A stretch of 64,000 bases of DNA, from NCBI RefSeq assembly GCF_020085105.1, contig NC_058043.1, forward strand, positions 13,339,167 to 13,403,166, written 5' to 3'. This document shows positions 47,416 through 60,600 of the stretch, piece after piece; position 1 is the stretch's first letter; every line of letters starts with the position of its first letter. Both the position numbers and the translations under genes were made by a program. Below the pieces are notes generated by a model. It had not been told where the DNA came from and did no database searches. It was given only the letters and a program-made list of their open reading frames with translations. The stretch is from Siniperca chuatsi (lineage: Eukaryota; Chordata; Actinopteri; Centrarchiformes; Sinipercidae).

Positions 47416-50400
47416 TTATTTTGACAGTTCCATGTATGTAAACCGGTGGATCTGAATACTGATTGCAGTGCATGAGGAGTTTGTTGGATCACATTGGCCT
47501 TGCTACACTCTCACGGACATAGACATGACTGGCCAGCGTCCAGGCTCACCAGCTGGATATTCCCCTCCCTTCATGGCCTTTCATGTCCCCCTGTTCTTAG
47601 TTAGAAACACCTACAAGGACATTACAGATTAGGTAACAAAACAGTGACAACCCTGAAAAGGAGAACACGTTTTAATTTCTTGTATTTGAACTGAATTTGA
47701 TCTCTATTTGTCAAAGTAACCTATTATTTATTATTTAAGTATAATAGGTCGAGGAAATACATGTTTATGTTTACCCTGACTTTCTGTCAAAGTGACCTTG
47801 GATGTTTTAGTTGATCATGGTCCTTATTATTTTTCTTATGCTAGCAGTGGTAGTAGTATTCTTGGTCAAGAATGGTCAGTATCTTCCATGTGTTGCCTGT
47901 TGCAACCTCTAAAACCGGAGTCAGATTTTGCCCACACCCACCTGGAGCCACACCAGGAATAAGTATGTGTAAAGGTAACATACTGTTAATAAATGTCACT
48001 CTCTGAGGTTGTCGTATCGGATTGCTGGTAACTTTACAGTAGTTAGTCCTTGTCAAACTTCCCTGTTCATTTCCAGTCAAATATATAGAGAGAGTATAGT
48101 AATTACCAAAACAAGTTCCAACCCTAAGAACCAAAAACAAAGTCAATGGAATTTGGAGTTTTAGGAAAAAGCCATTCAACTTTTCATTACACTCTTAACT
48201 CTTAAACTAACCTTAACTGATTTTTACAAAACGTGGGTCATTTTTAAAGTCAAGACATTTCAATCCCACAATTAAAAACACCAGTAAACCAAGAGCAGCT
48301 GGCCATCTTAGCTGTAGGTCTTTCTGTGTTTCTGTAAAGATCTATGTTTTGATAGTTTCTGTTGCACATAAGCAATAAAGTAGTATTATATTGTGCTGTG
48401 TGTTTGATTGCATGTTTTCAGTGTGTGAGAGAGAGAGCATTGTTGTGTTTACAGTGTAAATACATGTGCGTGACACCAAAGGCTGATAAAAAGACAACAG
48501 CCACAGCAGCAGTCCTCCTTTTCCTCCCTGCAGGCCAAGCAACACACCATTATTCTTTTCTTTTTTTTACAGTAAGCCTGCTGATAAAAATAAATTTGCC
48601 TGTCACGCAATACTAACACCCTAATAGCCCAGGAAAATAAGAGTGGAACATTGTCATTCATGTATGAATTTGATTTCACAATCAATAAAAAACCTTGTAG
48701 TTCTTTTTCAGAAGTCTTGTTTTAGTGCACTGTGTGCTAAATGTTTGTGGTAGGATAAACGGTGCTTTCTGAGTCCTTTGATATCATTCTGGGTGAGAAG
48801 GTATCACAAACTTCAGTAGCATTATGATTTTGCTCTTATGATTGGGTGTGCTTCTCCATGCAGGTAAAAGGGTATCAGGCAAATAAGTGAAAAAGACACT
48901 GAACCTTTACCCTGATAAACAAGGGTAAAAGTAACATTACAATGTTTTTGCGTAATGACTTCATTTGACAATTTATCCAAGTGTGAATGAATTACTGAAT
49001 TTCCTAATAGAGTGTTGTATCTGTGTGGGCAGTTATCTTGATTAGTATTGTTCAGTTCACATTGCACTGTTAGGTGTTCAGGCACAAAAACAGTTGGAAA
49101 TAGTTTTTCCTCCATTCCTTCACAGAAGTCATCACAAAGATAAGAATACATCCTTCCTGGCTGCAGCAGCAAGAGCACAGTACAGCTGCATAGTACAGCA
49201 TGTGTGCTCCAAATTAATTAAACTGCTGTCAATATCTGTCAGTACTTGTTTCATTGATCAGCTCCGGTTGTGGGAATGAGTCACTGCTGAAGCCAAAACT
49301 CATATTTTGCAAATGGATATCAAAAATCTACTTGATTATTTACTAAATTAAGAATATTGCCATTGACCTCAAATAGCTTTAATACACAGATGAAACACAT
49401 GTACATGTACCATCAAAGTCTAGAGTTACTATCATAAAGTAGAAATCAGAATCTAGTTAAAGCACATATTTGATTATTATACTTTTAGCTGAAGAAAGAC
49501 CAGTCCTGACTGTGATGTGAAATTCAGCATGATGGTTAATATCTGCAGCTAATAGGTTTTGGAGAAAAATAAATCCCAGTTTAATGGTTGTTTGGCATTG
49601 TTTTGTTGTTTCTAGCTTCTGTATGGAATTGTTACTGTTTATAGTCCTAAAACAGGATCAATCACCACTATGGGTTTCTCCTGTCAGATTTCCAATTCTT
49701 TTTATCCACAGGGTTTGATTAATGCAAAAATAAGATTTGTGTTAACAAGTCAGAGGGTTTCACACAGTATTTTGTTGTGTAATGTTAATTAGCCTTGTTA
49801 ATAATTGAACTGTGAATTCTGAGGCTGCATGTGACACTTACATTAATCACGGGTATGGTTCAAACATTGAAAAGTGCTTTGATTTTTGGATATTGTCCTT
49901 TCCTCTTTATAAGACAGTGTAAAGAAATTACTAATAACAGTTGACAGTAAGGGAGATAAGATTAGAGCCCTTTGCAGGTTTGAATAGCAGTCATAAATAA
50001 TGGTGACATTTTCATGAATTTGGAAAATATTACATTTCATGTCAACCTTATTGCCTTTGTTGCCTTTAGGAATTTTCCTCAGTACAAGTAAATTGCACAT
50101 GCAGTATACACCTAAATTAATAAATCCTTTATACACACCCTTCAGACAAATAGCTCTGTTTTAACTGCATTAGTAGTACAAAAGGTCTTCAAAGACCATG
50201 CACTGAGCAAATACTACTCTTTCTTTGTGTTGTCTACCGTGTGTCTATATGGGACATGTAGCCTATATATTTTCAAAAAGTTCCTCTTCTTTTATATTGG
50301 ACAACTGTTAAGCCATACCATGTTGTAACAGACAACAATGCAATGATGCAGATCCGCGTACGCAATCATAAACAGTTCAGTGGATCTGCAAATCACATTT

Positions 50401-51317
50401 CCTCATTCATGAGCTACATAGTTTCATTTTTGTCTAGGCTAGCATTGTCGTGATTGTAGCCTTGCCTGACAGTTACGCCTTAAAGTTAAGGAACAACGGA
50501 GCAAAAATTCCCTCTCTGAGGTTGTTTGGCTCTGAATGAGTTGACAGAGCAAAGGCGTGTCTTTAAAAACCTGAGGAAGAAGGATGTTGTGGAATGTTTC
50601 TCTCACAAAACTAATTCATTCTATAAAAATCTATTGTGAGTTACAAAAGCTATCAAACATAATGGATCTGTTGCTTTCTTCCAAAAGGAACCAAGTTGCT
50701 TTTCAAATAATAAATGTTCAGGAACGGTAAAAACCAAGAAACTGTTTGTTTGTGTGACTCAGATCTTGTTTGTGTGACTCAGATCTGTCTACTGATGACA
50801 GATTGTGCTGTCATCAGTAGCCATTCACATGACAAACATGGTTTCAGACTAATTATTTCAAAGGAAGATGAGTTGTTGTGAGATAATTTTCTATTGCCAG
50901 TCAAAAACATTAGCTCAGCCCTCACAGGGCTTTAATAATTGCAGTGTTTTGGTTGATGTCATGTTTTTTAAATCTGTAAATCCCAGGGACAGAGAGGAAC
51001 ATAAATTAAGGAAAGAATTACAGCTTTTACAAATAGCAGATTCCTTTAACTTAGTCATATAAGTTTATTATATGTAGGTAGTGATTTTAATTACTTTTGG
51101 GTCACTTTAAACTAAAATCCCACTGTATTATTTTAAAATGACAACAGCACATTTTATCTGTAACTGTATTTTAGAGCATTCTGAAACTTGGTTCCCCCTT
51201 ACAGGTCAGGTAGACCCTATACTCACCAATGCAGATAATTAACTAAATAATATATTTAATTATGTGGAACTGTACAGTTAAGATATAATTAACTAGTCTG
51301 CCAACAAGCAGCAAGAC

Positions 51318-51530
51318 TGTTAAAGGACGGCTCTGAAATTTTTGGGAAAGTGCTTATTTGCTGTCTTATGGAGAGTTAGATTAAAGATAAATATCAGTTT
51401 AATTTCTGTATGTTCAATACAGCGATACTGTCCCTCGGTGCATGACCTAGCTTAGCCTAGCTTAGCAAGAGCTAAGCCTAGCTAGACTGGAAGCACAGGG
51501 AAACAACTAGCCACAGTCAAAAAATAAATT
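51318..51530 (+). repeat. dispersed repeat, family C (forward)
   Basis: Contains 'gagagttagattaaagataaatatcag', 'agcttagcctagcttagc' and 'gactggaagcacagggaaacaac', the inverse of the copy in the Shisa-5-like gene at 11925. Non-coding. Confidence 0.5.
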
Positions 51531-51794
51531 AACTTATTAAGTACATAAATACGCAAATTTCCAAAAATGTCGGAGTATTCTTTATGCACTATGGCAAACA
51601 AAAGAACTACACAATGACACTTCTTAGCTACCAAAAATCACGTGGAGTCTGGTGAAAGTTGACAGTAAGGGAGATAAGATTAGAGCCCTTTGCAGGGTCA
51701 TAAAAGACTCAAAGAATAATAAATAAATATCTCCAACAGATAAAGCAAATAACATTAAAAACATCCTCTGTTCCTGAATGATTCATTGTTTGTT

Positions 51795-51819
51795 TGTGTG
51801 TGTGTGTGTGTGTGTGTGT
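51795..51819. repeat. (TG)n microsatellite
   Basis: About 12 TG units. Confidence 0.9.
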
Positions 51820-53564
51820 AAAACACTTAGATTTGTTAATCACAACCCTTCACTCCTTTTACAGCTAATGAATATGAATCGTTAGTTGTGGTTACAAGGA
51901 TTCCAGTTTATTCATTTGTTTCTCTTCCTCTTTCCTTCTCCTCGTATTTATCATTGACTGGAAACAAGTGCTTTTACAAGTATCAAGAAGTACGAACTGG
52001 TCCCATCACGTGATCAATACCATGTTGATAGGTTGCATTGCATGGTCTTGCTTTACACTGCTGTGCATAGAAAGTGTGTAGTGTACAGTATTGTACTATT
52101 CATAAGACAATATAAACGTATGTGTGTGTGTCATACTGAGAAAGAGTTTCCCCTTGGGGATCAACAAAGTATTTCTGATTTCTGATATGGAGTTAGCTGT
52201 CTGCTTTACTGTAATTAGTGTGAGGCTGGCAGAAGGGGAAATTTGTTTCATGTTTTGTTTCTTCCATTAAAGCAATTAAATTCAAAACGACTACCTGCTT
52301 TTATTATAGTATGTACAATATGTAGGAAATTCCTGACAACTCTCTTGGGTTGAACAGGAATTAGCACCTTCAGGGAATGCGATCCTTGACTCACACGCAA
52401 CATAGTTTTTAAAAGGAAGTAAATATCTTTAAAAAGGAGTTAAGCAGCTTAACAAAAGCCTTATCTGAACTCACATCTGTTTAGTAGGTTTTGTAAATGA
52501 CTTTGAATACTCTGCAAAAGGCCTTACAAGCAAATATTGAACTTCTTTGAGTATTTTCTTAACTTCTTTCTTTTTGCGAATACATCCTAAAACCAAAACA
52601 TGACTACATGGTGTGAAAATGATGTGAAAACAATATAATTACAGCCTGTCATACTAAGTATGGGGTAAGGAAGGGAACTTATGATAGTATTTGTGGTGTG
52701 AATTGCTGGCTATGTGACATAGCAACCTTCCAGCTGAAACGGCCACAGGGGATTTGGTTAAAGAAAGGGTTTTTGTTGACACTGAATAGGTCAGCACAAT
52801 GGGTTATTTCTTGAGTGAATTGCCCTTGAAATACCACACTTGAATACTTAAATCAGCATTTGTGTATTTAGTTTCTGTTTACTCTTTACACCTGTTTACA
52901 TTTTCGTAGCCAAGCGAACGGCATACATATTGTGTTCTGAATAAATGTTTTTTTAGACTTCTCTTATTGGCAGTATGCCAGGTGATATTGTGTAAAACAA
53001 ACAATATTTAATTTAATAAACAGTTTATTCAGTTAGGTGACCTATGTGTTTAATATGGTGACAACATACTGAACATTTGCATAGGTGATACACAAAGCTG
53101 GATTACCTACCAGAGAAGTGCCTCGAGGCCTGAAAGCTCCAGACTTAAAAGGTGTTTCAAGTGGTTTGTGCTAGTTTACTGAAAATTTGGGAATATGTAC
53201 CACTAAAACACAATATTAACTGGCATGATAAGGGCCTTAAGGTGGGTCCTGCTTTACTACCTGATCTTGAATCACTGTCTTGAGGACAGAACCTGTGCGA
53301 AAAATAGTTTTAAGATCTTCATTATTTCACTTTTTTACTTACAGTATATGTTCCATATTCCTAAATGTATGTGTTTAATGAAATTACAACACAGCACATA
53401 TGGACCTAGTAGTATTCTCCCCTAGGAAAACTACATACTGCACAGAGAGTGTGAGGAGCAGGATTTTAAAAGGGGCCCAGCAGCTCATTTTTGCCCCAGG
53501 GACCCTCAGGGAAATGCAGCCATTGTCATGCAAACTATTAGTAAAATAGTTCAGTGTAGCATGT

Positions 53565-53987
53565 GCTAAAAGCAGTGGTGGAAGAAGGAGTCAGATTATT
53601 TACTCATCATTTACATAGGACTTTAAATTATTCCACTACAAGTAAAAGACCCAATTTTAGAGTAAAAATACAGATTAGCAACATGTACTAATAGTATCAA
53701 AATAGTACACATTATGAAGCACGGAGGTCAGTGTTATATTATTATGTTATTTGATTGTTATCAATGATGCATTGACACGTAAGCTGTATCTTAATGCTGT
53801 AGCTTGGCCAGGTGGATCCAAATTATAAATGCTTTGTAAGGAATCTATAACAATGCATCATATGTTATAAACAACTAGCAACAGCTGTAGCATAAAATGG
53901 AAATACTCAAGCAAAGTACAAGTACCTCAGATTTGTACTTATAGGTCCTTGAGTAAAAATGCACTTTTTTCCACCACTGGCTGAAAG
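53565..53987. mobile_element. hAT-type MITE, family A (copy 6), inverted, with target duplication
   Basis: The element is 53573-53979, starting CAGTGGTGGAAGAAGGAGTC and ending TTTTTTCCACCACTG. Flanks are GCTAAAAG (53565-53572) and GCTGAAAG (53980-53987), an 8-bp duplication with one mismatch. At 407 bp it is shorter than the copy at 14689 through internal loss. Confidence 0.85.
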
Positions 53988-54437
53988 CAAAACCCATCAC
54001 ATATTTTCTTCTTGCTTATTCTTATGCTTATTATGAAAAATGACCCCTGTTTACAGTGAAGACTATGTTTATAGATGTAGGCTACTACAGAAAATGCCAC
54101 GTTTAAAAGCCTTCTATATTTCTCAAGGACTTAGTGCATCAGTTTGGTATAAAAATCCTTGATAAAACCACTACAGTACAGCCATAATGGCAGAGACTTT
54201 TAGCGGTGGTACACTGCTGACACCTGGCGGTAACGCTGCGTCACTACTCTTTAAAATGAAAAAATTCACTTGAATATCTAGAATATCATATCATACATTT
54301 AGTCTTGATTAATCAGCTGTGTCGCATTTTATTTTATCACACGTGTACAATAGTATTTCTGTGACATCGCGGTTTACACAGAAACGTTATTAACGGTGCA
54401 ACTTTCCCTTTAAGAAGTCTGACCAGACGCTCAGCGC

Positions 54438-54630
54438 CCAATCGCGGCGCGTAAACTGAACTTTGTTGTTGTCAGCAACTAACAGCTAGTTGTAAGCTAG
54501 TGCTAGCCGGTGAGCTAACAGCACAATATCGCTTGTCTCATTCAAGCTAATAAAGAATTGGAGTACAGTAACGGTTGTAACGGTTAAAACAGTCGCTCTC
54601 ACCGGCCGTTTGTCTCCGATATCAAGAAAG
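54438..54630 (+). promoter_or_regulatory. poc1a: poc1a promoter and 5' UTR region
   Basis: The 200 bases before the poc1a ATG are richer in CG than the surroundings ('aatcgcggcgcgtaaac'). They carry a CCAAT box (54438-54442) and a possible RFX X-box GTTGTT-GTC-AGCAAC (54465-54479). The X-box match is to the loose consensus RYYNYY-N(1-3)-RRNRAC. No TATA box is visible. Confidence 0.45.
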
Positions 54631-57600
54631 ATGACTTCTGCACTGGTGAGTGTACGTTAGCAGCTGGGTGGCACTTGAGCCTGAAGTTCGTTCCTCGTTT
54701 GTAGCTTCACTGTCGCTACCTACAAGTAAAAGTAGCTAGATAGTAGCAACACAGAATTACTTTTAAATGATATGGGAACTGTCTCAATTTACCCAAGGCT
54801 TAATCTTCGAGGCTAAATGTCGCGTAAAGTTATTTCAGGCATGTTTTTGAGTTAGAAGGGAGGATCTGTAATTGAAACAGGTGTCTATGACGGAAAGTGC
54901 CAGATTGGGACAAATTGGTAATCATGTCACAAAATGGAAGTGTATGTCAGGAAATGTCTACAGTACGTTTTAAGTCAGTACAGGCTAAGTATACAGCACA
55001 ACTAATTTCAAAGCTTATGAGCAACTAAAACCTCAGAAATAGAAATCAACCCGCTATAAAATGAATAAAAAAACTATACTTTTGTGTGTGTGTATGGGGG
55101 GTCACACAATGTCAAAGTGGATTACTATTCTGTCTGCCATGCTTTTACTGCAATCTGTCTACATTTACACTTGTGTAATAAACATAGGCGATGTAGTCAT
55201 GAAATTGATGTTGTCTGTATGTTAAATAGTTTAAAAGTAACTACATTGTCTCACTGCAGTAAATTGTGCTATTAAGAGTTTGTATTGTATAATTTCGTGT
55301 ACGCTGCTTAAGTGTCATATTTAGGTTGTAGTTAGGTTGTGTATGGAGGATGGAGTGAAATCATTGAAAACTGGCATGGTGCTGAATAAAGTAGGAGTGG
55401 GAGTTGTTATATCCTGAAAGCATAGTTGTTTTGTGTAGATGGTCTTTGTAGAACTTTTTAAATACTTTCAGCAGTTTGAATCAGTTTATCAAGCTTTGGA
55501 CCAATTAAACAACTATAGTGCAGTTTTTTTTTCTTATAGCACACTGATTCGTATCTTGCTTGTATCTCCATAGCTGGCCACAATTTACTTCATCTATTCA
55601 CATGTTTATGAGTGTTTTAGATTTGGAAAAATACTTTGGAAAAATACTCAACCTGCTGCTACACCAACTTTGTCTCATAAGCAAATATTATGAATGTCAT
55701 CCAAGTTCAGAAAAATACACAAAATACAATTCTATGTATTTAAAAAAAAAGCTAGTAAAATATGACTTATGGGCAGTGTAATGTGTTGCAGGGATCTGGG
55801 TGGGGGGCGCATATCAACATGGAACCAACTTCGTTAGGACGATAGTTTATTTACATACACTTACTAAGTGATACATACAAACACAAACGCAATTTAGAAA
55901 AAAAGTACAAAACTTTACTAAAAACAAGTCAGACCTCCGCCTGTATAATATATAATCCATCACAATATCCTAAAGTCCTTTTCATTTCACCGTGTTAACT
56001 CTCGACGCCATATTTGTCGAAGTGTCTCACGATAATGCCTAGCTCCAGCTCCACTGTTCCCATGGCTTCAGTGTGCAGTCTGTATCTGTCCGCCCCACTG
56101 TATACGAGGTCCGGGGTGCGGAGCTGGGGACCTCCGCCGACAAACATTTGCGCCAACTGCTCTTGCCAGGTGCCGAGCGGCCTCCAGGTTGCACAGCTTA
56201 TCCGGTGATGTCCGGGGCTAGAGGGGACATGGCAGTACCCGTAACCGTACAGCTGGCAGCGTCCGAAAGAGTCATGGTGCCACACTTGGAGGTGAAGCTT
56301 TGGCCAGCCTTGGAGTCCCTTAGTCGCGTAGTGCAGATCAATCGGGTGACTCCAGTACGCCATGTCTCCTGTTTGGGGGATATCCACCTGGGTCTGACCC
56401 TCCTTTAGCCCAGCCAGAAGACGCCATGCTCCTCCCGTATGAATTCCCCATTTGCAAAATAGGCTGTTTTGCGGGAAACCACTGGCCCCAACGATCTGGC
56501 CTATAATGTGCAGCTCTGCCATGTTACAAATGCCCCCTTACACAAAAACATGCGGCACCGAAAGTCCTCTCTACTCTCCCTCCGAGTTTAACGGCTAGCA
56601 GTGACTAGCACCACAGCTCGCGTCTCCTTGGTAACTCAGCCTGCCGTTCTAACGGCAGCATTGCACCCTGAAAAGAGTTTTCCAGGCAGCACTTCCGGTC
56701 ACGATGCGTACTGATCATGCATTCTTGAATAGGATTTAGAGACCAAAAGCATGACAACGGCAAAATTCGTGTTAGTTTTTACAACACAATACTTGAAAAA
56801 TAGGTAATTTGACTGGTAGAGATTGTTGGTGGTGGCACAAATTAGGAACTGCTACCTGGCAGGCTAAGCACAGGGGAATAGACCTACGGTATCGCTGCTT
56901 TTGACGTGTTACCTTGTTTGGCATCGTTTATAAGATAACATCTGTGGACTGGAGACAAAATAAGACACCACCAAATGTTAGTTTCTCATGATCAGCCAGT
57001 GACGACGACTGAATTCAGCATTACTTCTATCCTCAAAACGAGTGTTAATTGGTTGGTCTGTCTGGATTTAAACAGGCTTCAGAGTCTAGGAACAAGTACA
57101 CTGTGAAACAGCGCCACTCCATGGCAGCAGTGCTTCCAACTACTCAAACCAATATTTTTTTTGTAGTAGAAAATGCACTATGTGGTCAAAACTGGTCCAC
57201 ATTTTTTATGTACGTTTTGGTGTGTGGTTGTTTTTCATGAATTAGTTCAAAGTCTTGTGGACTGTTTTCCCAGACGAGTGGAGGCTGTTATGGTTGTACA
57301 TTAATCCCCATGGTTTAGGAAGGAGATTTTTAACAATCATATATGCATATAATAGGCCTTTTTCACAGCAGACATTTTTACTTGTCATAGTAGGGAAGGC
57401 ACAGGTGTTACTAATAACATTAATGATGGCTCTGTTCTATTCAAGTGTCCCAGTAAGCCATGACAGTGAGCCAGCATGCGCAACACCAGGACCCTGAAAC
57501 TGAAGCAGCTAAATGGAATTCAGCCATCATTAATGTTATTATTAACACCTGTGCTTTTCCTACCGTAACATGTCTTCTAGAGTGAAAAAGACCTGTGTTT

Positions 57601-60600
57601 TAGTGAACACACACCTTGTTCTGCTGTCCTAATGCTTCTGGCTACATAATGTATGTAGCTGGATTCTCAGTAGCATTTTTATGACAATTGTTGTATTTTA
57701 CAGGCAAAAAGTTTACCTTGCTTTACTTGCCTACAAGCTGTCTTGAAAACAGAATACAGGTAGCTGCACAAACGCTTTAACTCATTTCAGAGAATGTCAC
57801 CAGTTTTTAGCAAATATGACAATTATGGGGTTGTTTGCTCATGTTGCCAACTTTTCCAGCTACTTTTCTGGTCTGGTTAATTGCCCTCCTCACTTTGCTA
57901 ATCTTAATGACCAAGTAAGTTGGTTTAATGACTTGTGTACATCTGCCCTTGACTCTTCCGCTCCATTCACCTCCAGGGCTGTCCCAGTTATTAATACAAC
58001 CCCTTGGATCAATGATAACATCAGACAACAAAGAAGGGAATATAGAAAAGCTGAACGTAGATGGAAAAAATCCAAACTCGAAGTTCACCACCTCCATATG
58101 ACAGAGCTTTTGTTAACACTGAACCAGAAAAGATGCGCGAGCTGGCTACTTCTCTGACTTGATTACTAGCAACAAACACAATCCAAGATTTCTGTTTAGT
58201 ACTATTAATCAGTTTGTAAATCCTTTTCTTCCTGTCATTCCTGCCTCATCTTCTATGGACTGTGAAAACTTCTTATCATTTTTTATTGGCAAGATCTGAG
58301 GTCCAATTTTACTGTTTTACCCTCCGCACCATTCAGCTGTCCTATTTTACTGTCTGAATTTGCCCCTATCTCCCTGCAGATCCTTTTTGACACTGTAGCG
58401 CATATGCGTCCCTCCTCCAGTCCCTGTGATAAAGTTCCCACGAAATTCCTAAAATCCATCCTTCCTGTCTTAGGTCCCAGCCTGCTCGCTATCATCCACA
58501 ACTCTCTCACATCCGGGTCTGTACCTGACTATTTTAAAATTACCAGTGTCCAGCTACTTCTTAAAGAACCTTCTTTCGACCCATCCCAGTTATAAAACTA
58601 TAGACCGATTTCCAAGCTACCCTTCATATCCAAAATCAAATTTAAAAAAATCATTACAGACCAACTCCTGAAATTGATTGAAGGTCACAATCATAGTACT
58701 GAAACCGCATTACTAAGGGTGACAAATGACATTCTTATGCATGAAGACAAAAGTGAATACTCAATCCTCATTCTACTGGATTTGACTGCTGCCTTTGATA
58801 TTATCGATCATGCCATTTTACTTGATAGGTTACATCACTGGGTTGGCATTTCTGGTACAGCTCTAAACTAGTTTAATTCTTATTTGACTAATAGATATTT
58901 TAATGTTTGTATTAATAATCATGTGTCGTCCTCAGCTCCCCTGCTGTGTGGAGTCCCTCAGGGGTCGGCCCTTGGATCAATACTCTTCTCATTGTACATG
59001 CTTCCTCTGGGTCATTTGTTCAGCCGCTTTCATGTCATGTCATATCACTGTTATGCCAATGATATACAGATCAGTTTCTCTGCCAAACCCAATAACCTGA
59101 ATCAACTGTCCTCCCTCTATGATTGCTTAGCCGCCTCCACCTACTTACTTACTTACTTACTTTCTCCATACAGTGTGATCCAATTCTAGAGAGACATTTC
59201 AAGGGTCACAGGGACACTGTGACAAGTGTGGACTTCAGCTGCAACACGAAGCAGATTGGTAACTGCTACTTCTTTTTTCTCTGTGTTTGTCTGTCTGTGG
59301 CCAGATAATTTGCTGCAGCTGTTTGCTGTTGTCTTTTTATTTTATGTTCTGTGTGGTATGTTTTCTGCAGTCATACACAATGTGTTCAGTTCACTCACCT
59401 GTGCTCCCTCCTCTCCCAGCCACAGGCTCTATGGACTCCTGTGTGATGATCTGGAACATGAAACCTCAGATGCGAGCGTATCGTTTTGATGGACACAAAG
59501 ATGCTGTCATTTCTGTTCAGTTTTCTCCCTCTGGCCACCTGGTGGCCTCCGCCTCCAGAGACAAGACTGTACGTCTTTGGGTGCCCAGCATGTGAGTTTT
59601 GAAGTATTTCACCTTTGTTTTTTAGTACATCTCTTATCATCTCTCATCATTATTATTATTATTGTTATTATTATTGTATTCCACTAGAAAGCTACCACAA
59701 AGGACAATGACGCTGACTCATAAAAGCAGCAAAACAAGACAGTTCTGCCAGCACAGAAGAAGGCACGCATTTCTGAACACCCACTGGTTTTTGATTGTTT
59801 GTTTTAAACTTTAGTGTTGTCTTGGTGTTTGTGTGTGTACAGGAAGGCTGAGTCAACAGCTTTCAGGGCTCACACTGCCACCGTGCGCAGCGTTAACTTT
59901 TCTGGTGACGGACAGACTCTGGTCACAGCCTCTGACGACAAGACTATCAAAGTCTGGACTATCCACAGGCAAAAGTTTCTCTTCTCTCTCAACCAGCACA
60001 TCAACTGGGTCCGCTGTGCCAAGTACGATGCACACACACATACAGTTTTCGCAGATTTATATCATTAGCTGCTTCAGATATTTCTACTTCTATTGTTAGT
60101 TGCATTTGTGTTATTTGTGTTATTTATATTTATATATACAAAGATTCTATACTACTTCTCTTTCTGAATTGTTTTACAACTTTAATGAATACATGTCAAT
60201 AGTAAAACTGAAGCTGAAGACTCAGATTATGGCCAGTTTTTGATGTAGAATTTCATATAAATACATTTATACATTTCTTGCAGGTTTTCTCCAGACGATC
60301 GTTTGATTTTGTCGTCCAGTGATGATAAGACTATAAAGCTATGGGACAAGAATAGCAGAGAGTGTATTCATTCTTTCTATGAACATGCTGGGTGAGCACT
60401 TGAAACCAGAATTGCAGTGAGACAACAAGCAGAATCCATATTTTTTTGTCAGTGTTTCCTATGGTATTTTTGTAAATGTTGAGGATTTAGAGCATTATCT
60501 ACTGTGTGTGTCGTGTAAAAATATTCCAAGTCAAACATTTTCTCTGGTGGGTGTTTCCAAGTAATATTTTAGAACAAAGGTTTTGTGTTAGTTGTATTAA

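Larger units (their letters stand above)
39600..54400. other. gene-free interval between alas1 and poc1a
   Basis: About 15 kb with no exon that I can recognise on either strand. It holds MITEs (41657, 47041, 53573), a family C repeat (51318), several CA/TG microsatellites, a 39-bp exact repeat (49940 and 51658) and a small tandem duplication with a hairpin (50746-50820). The longest frames (for example 47841-48179 and 48822-49178, minus) look random. Human microRNAs of this region (let-7g, miR-135a) were looked for by seed and not found. Confidence 0.5.

Noticed and set aside
47841-48179. 112-codon minus-strand frame with a hydrophobic N-terminus
   Set aside because: The start could pass for a signal peptide, but the rest is composition-typical of random AT-rich frames and shows no cysteine or domain pattern.
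48822-49178. 118-codon minus-strand frame in the alas1-poc1a gap
   Set aside because: No recognisable motifs; neighbouring frames on both strands are of similar quality.
56014-56408. Plus-strand frames of 64 and 111 codons over b9d2
   Set aside because: They are shadows of the GC-richer b9d2 coding exon on the other strand.
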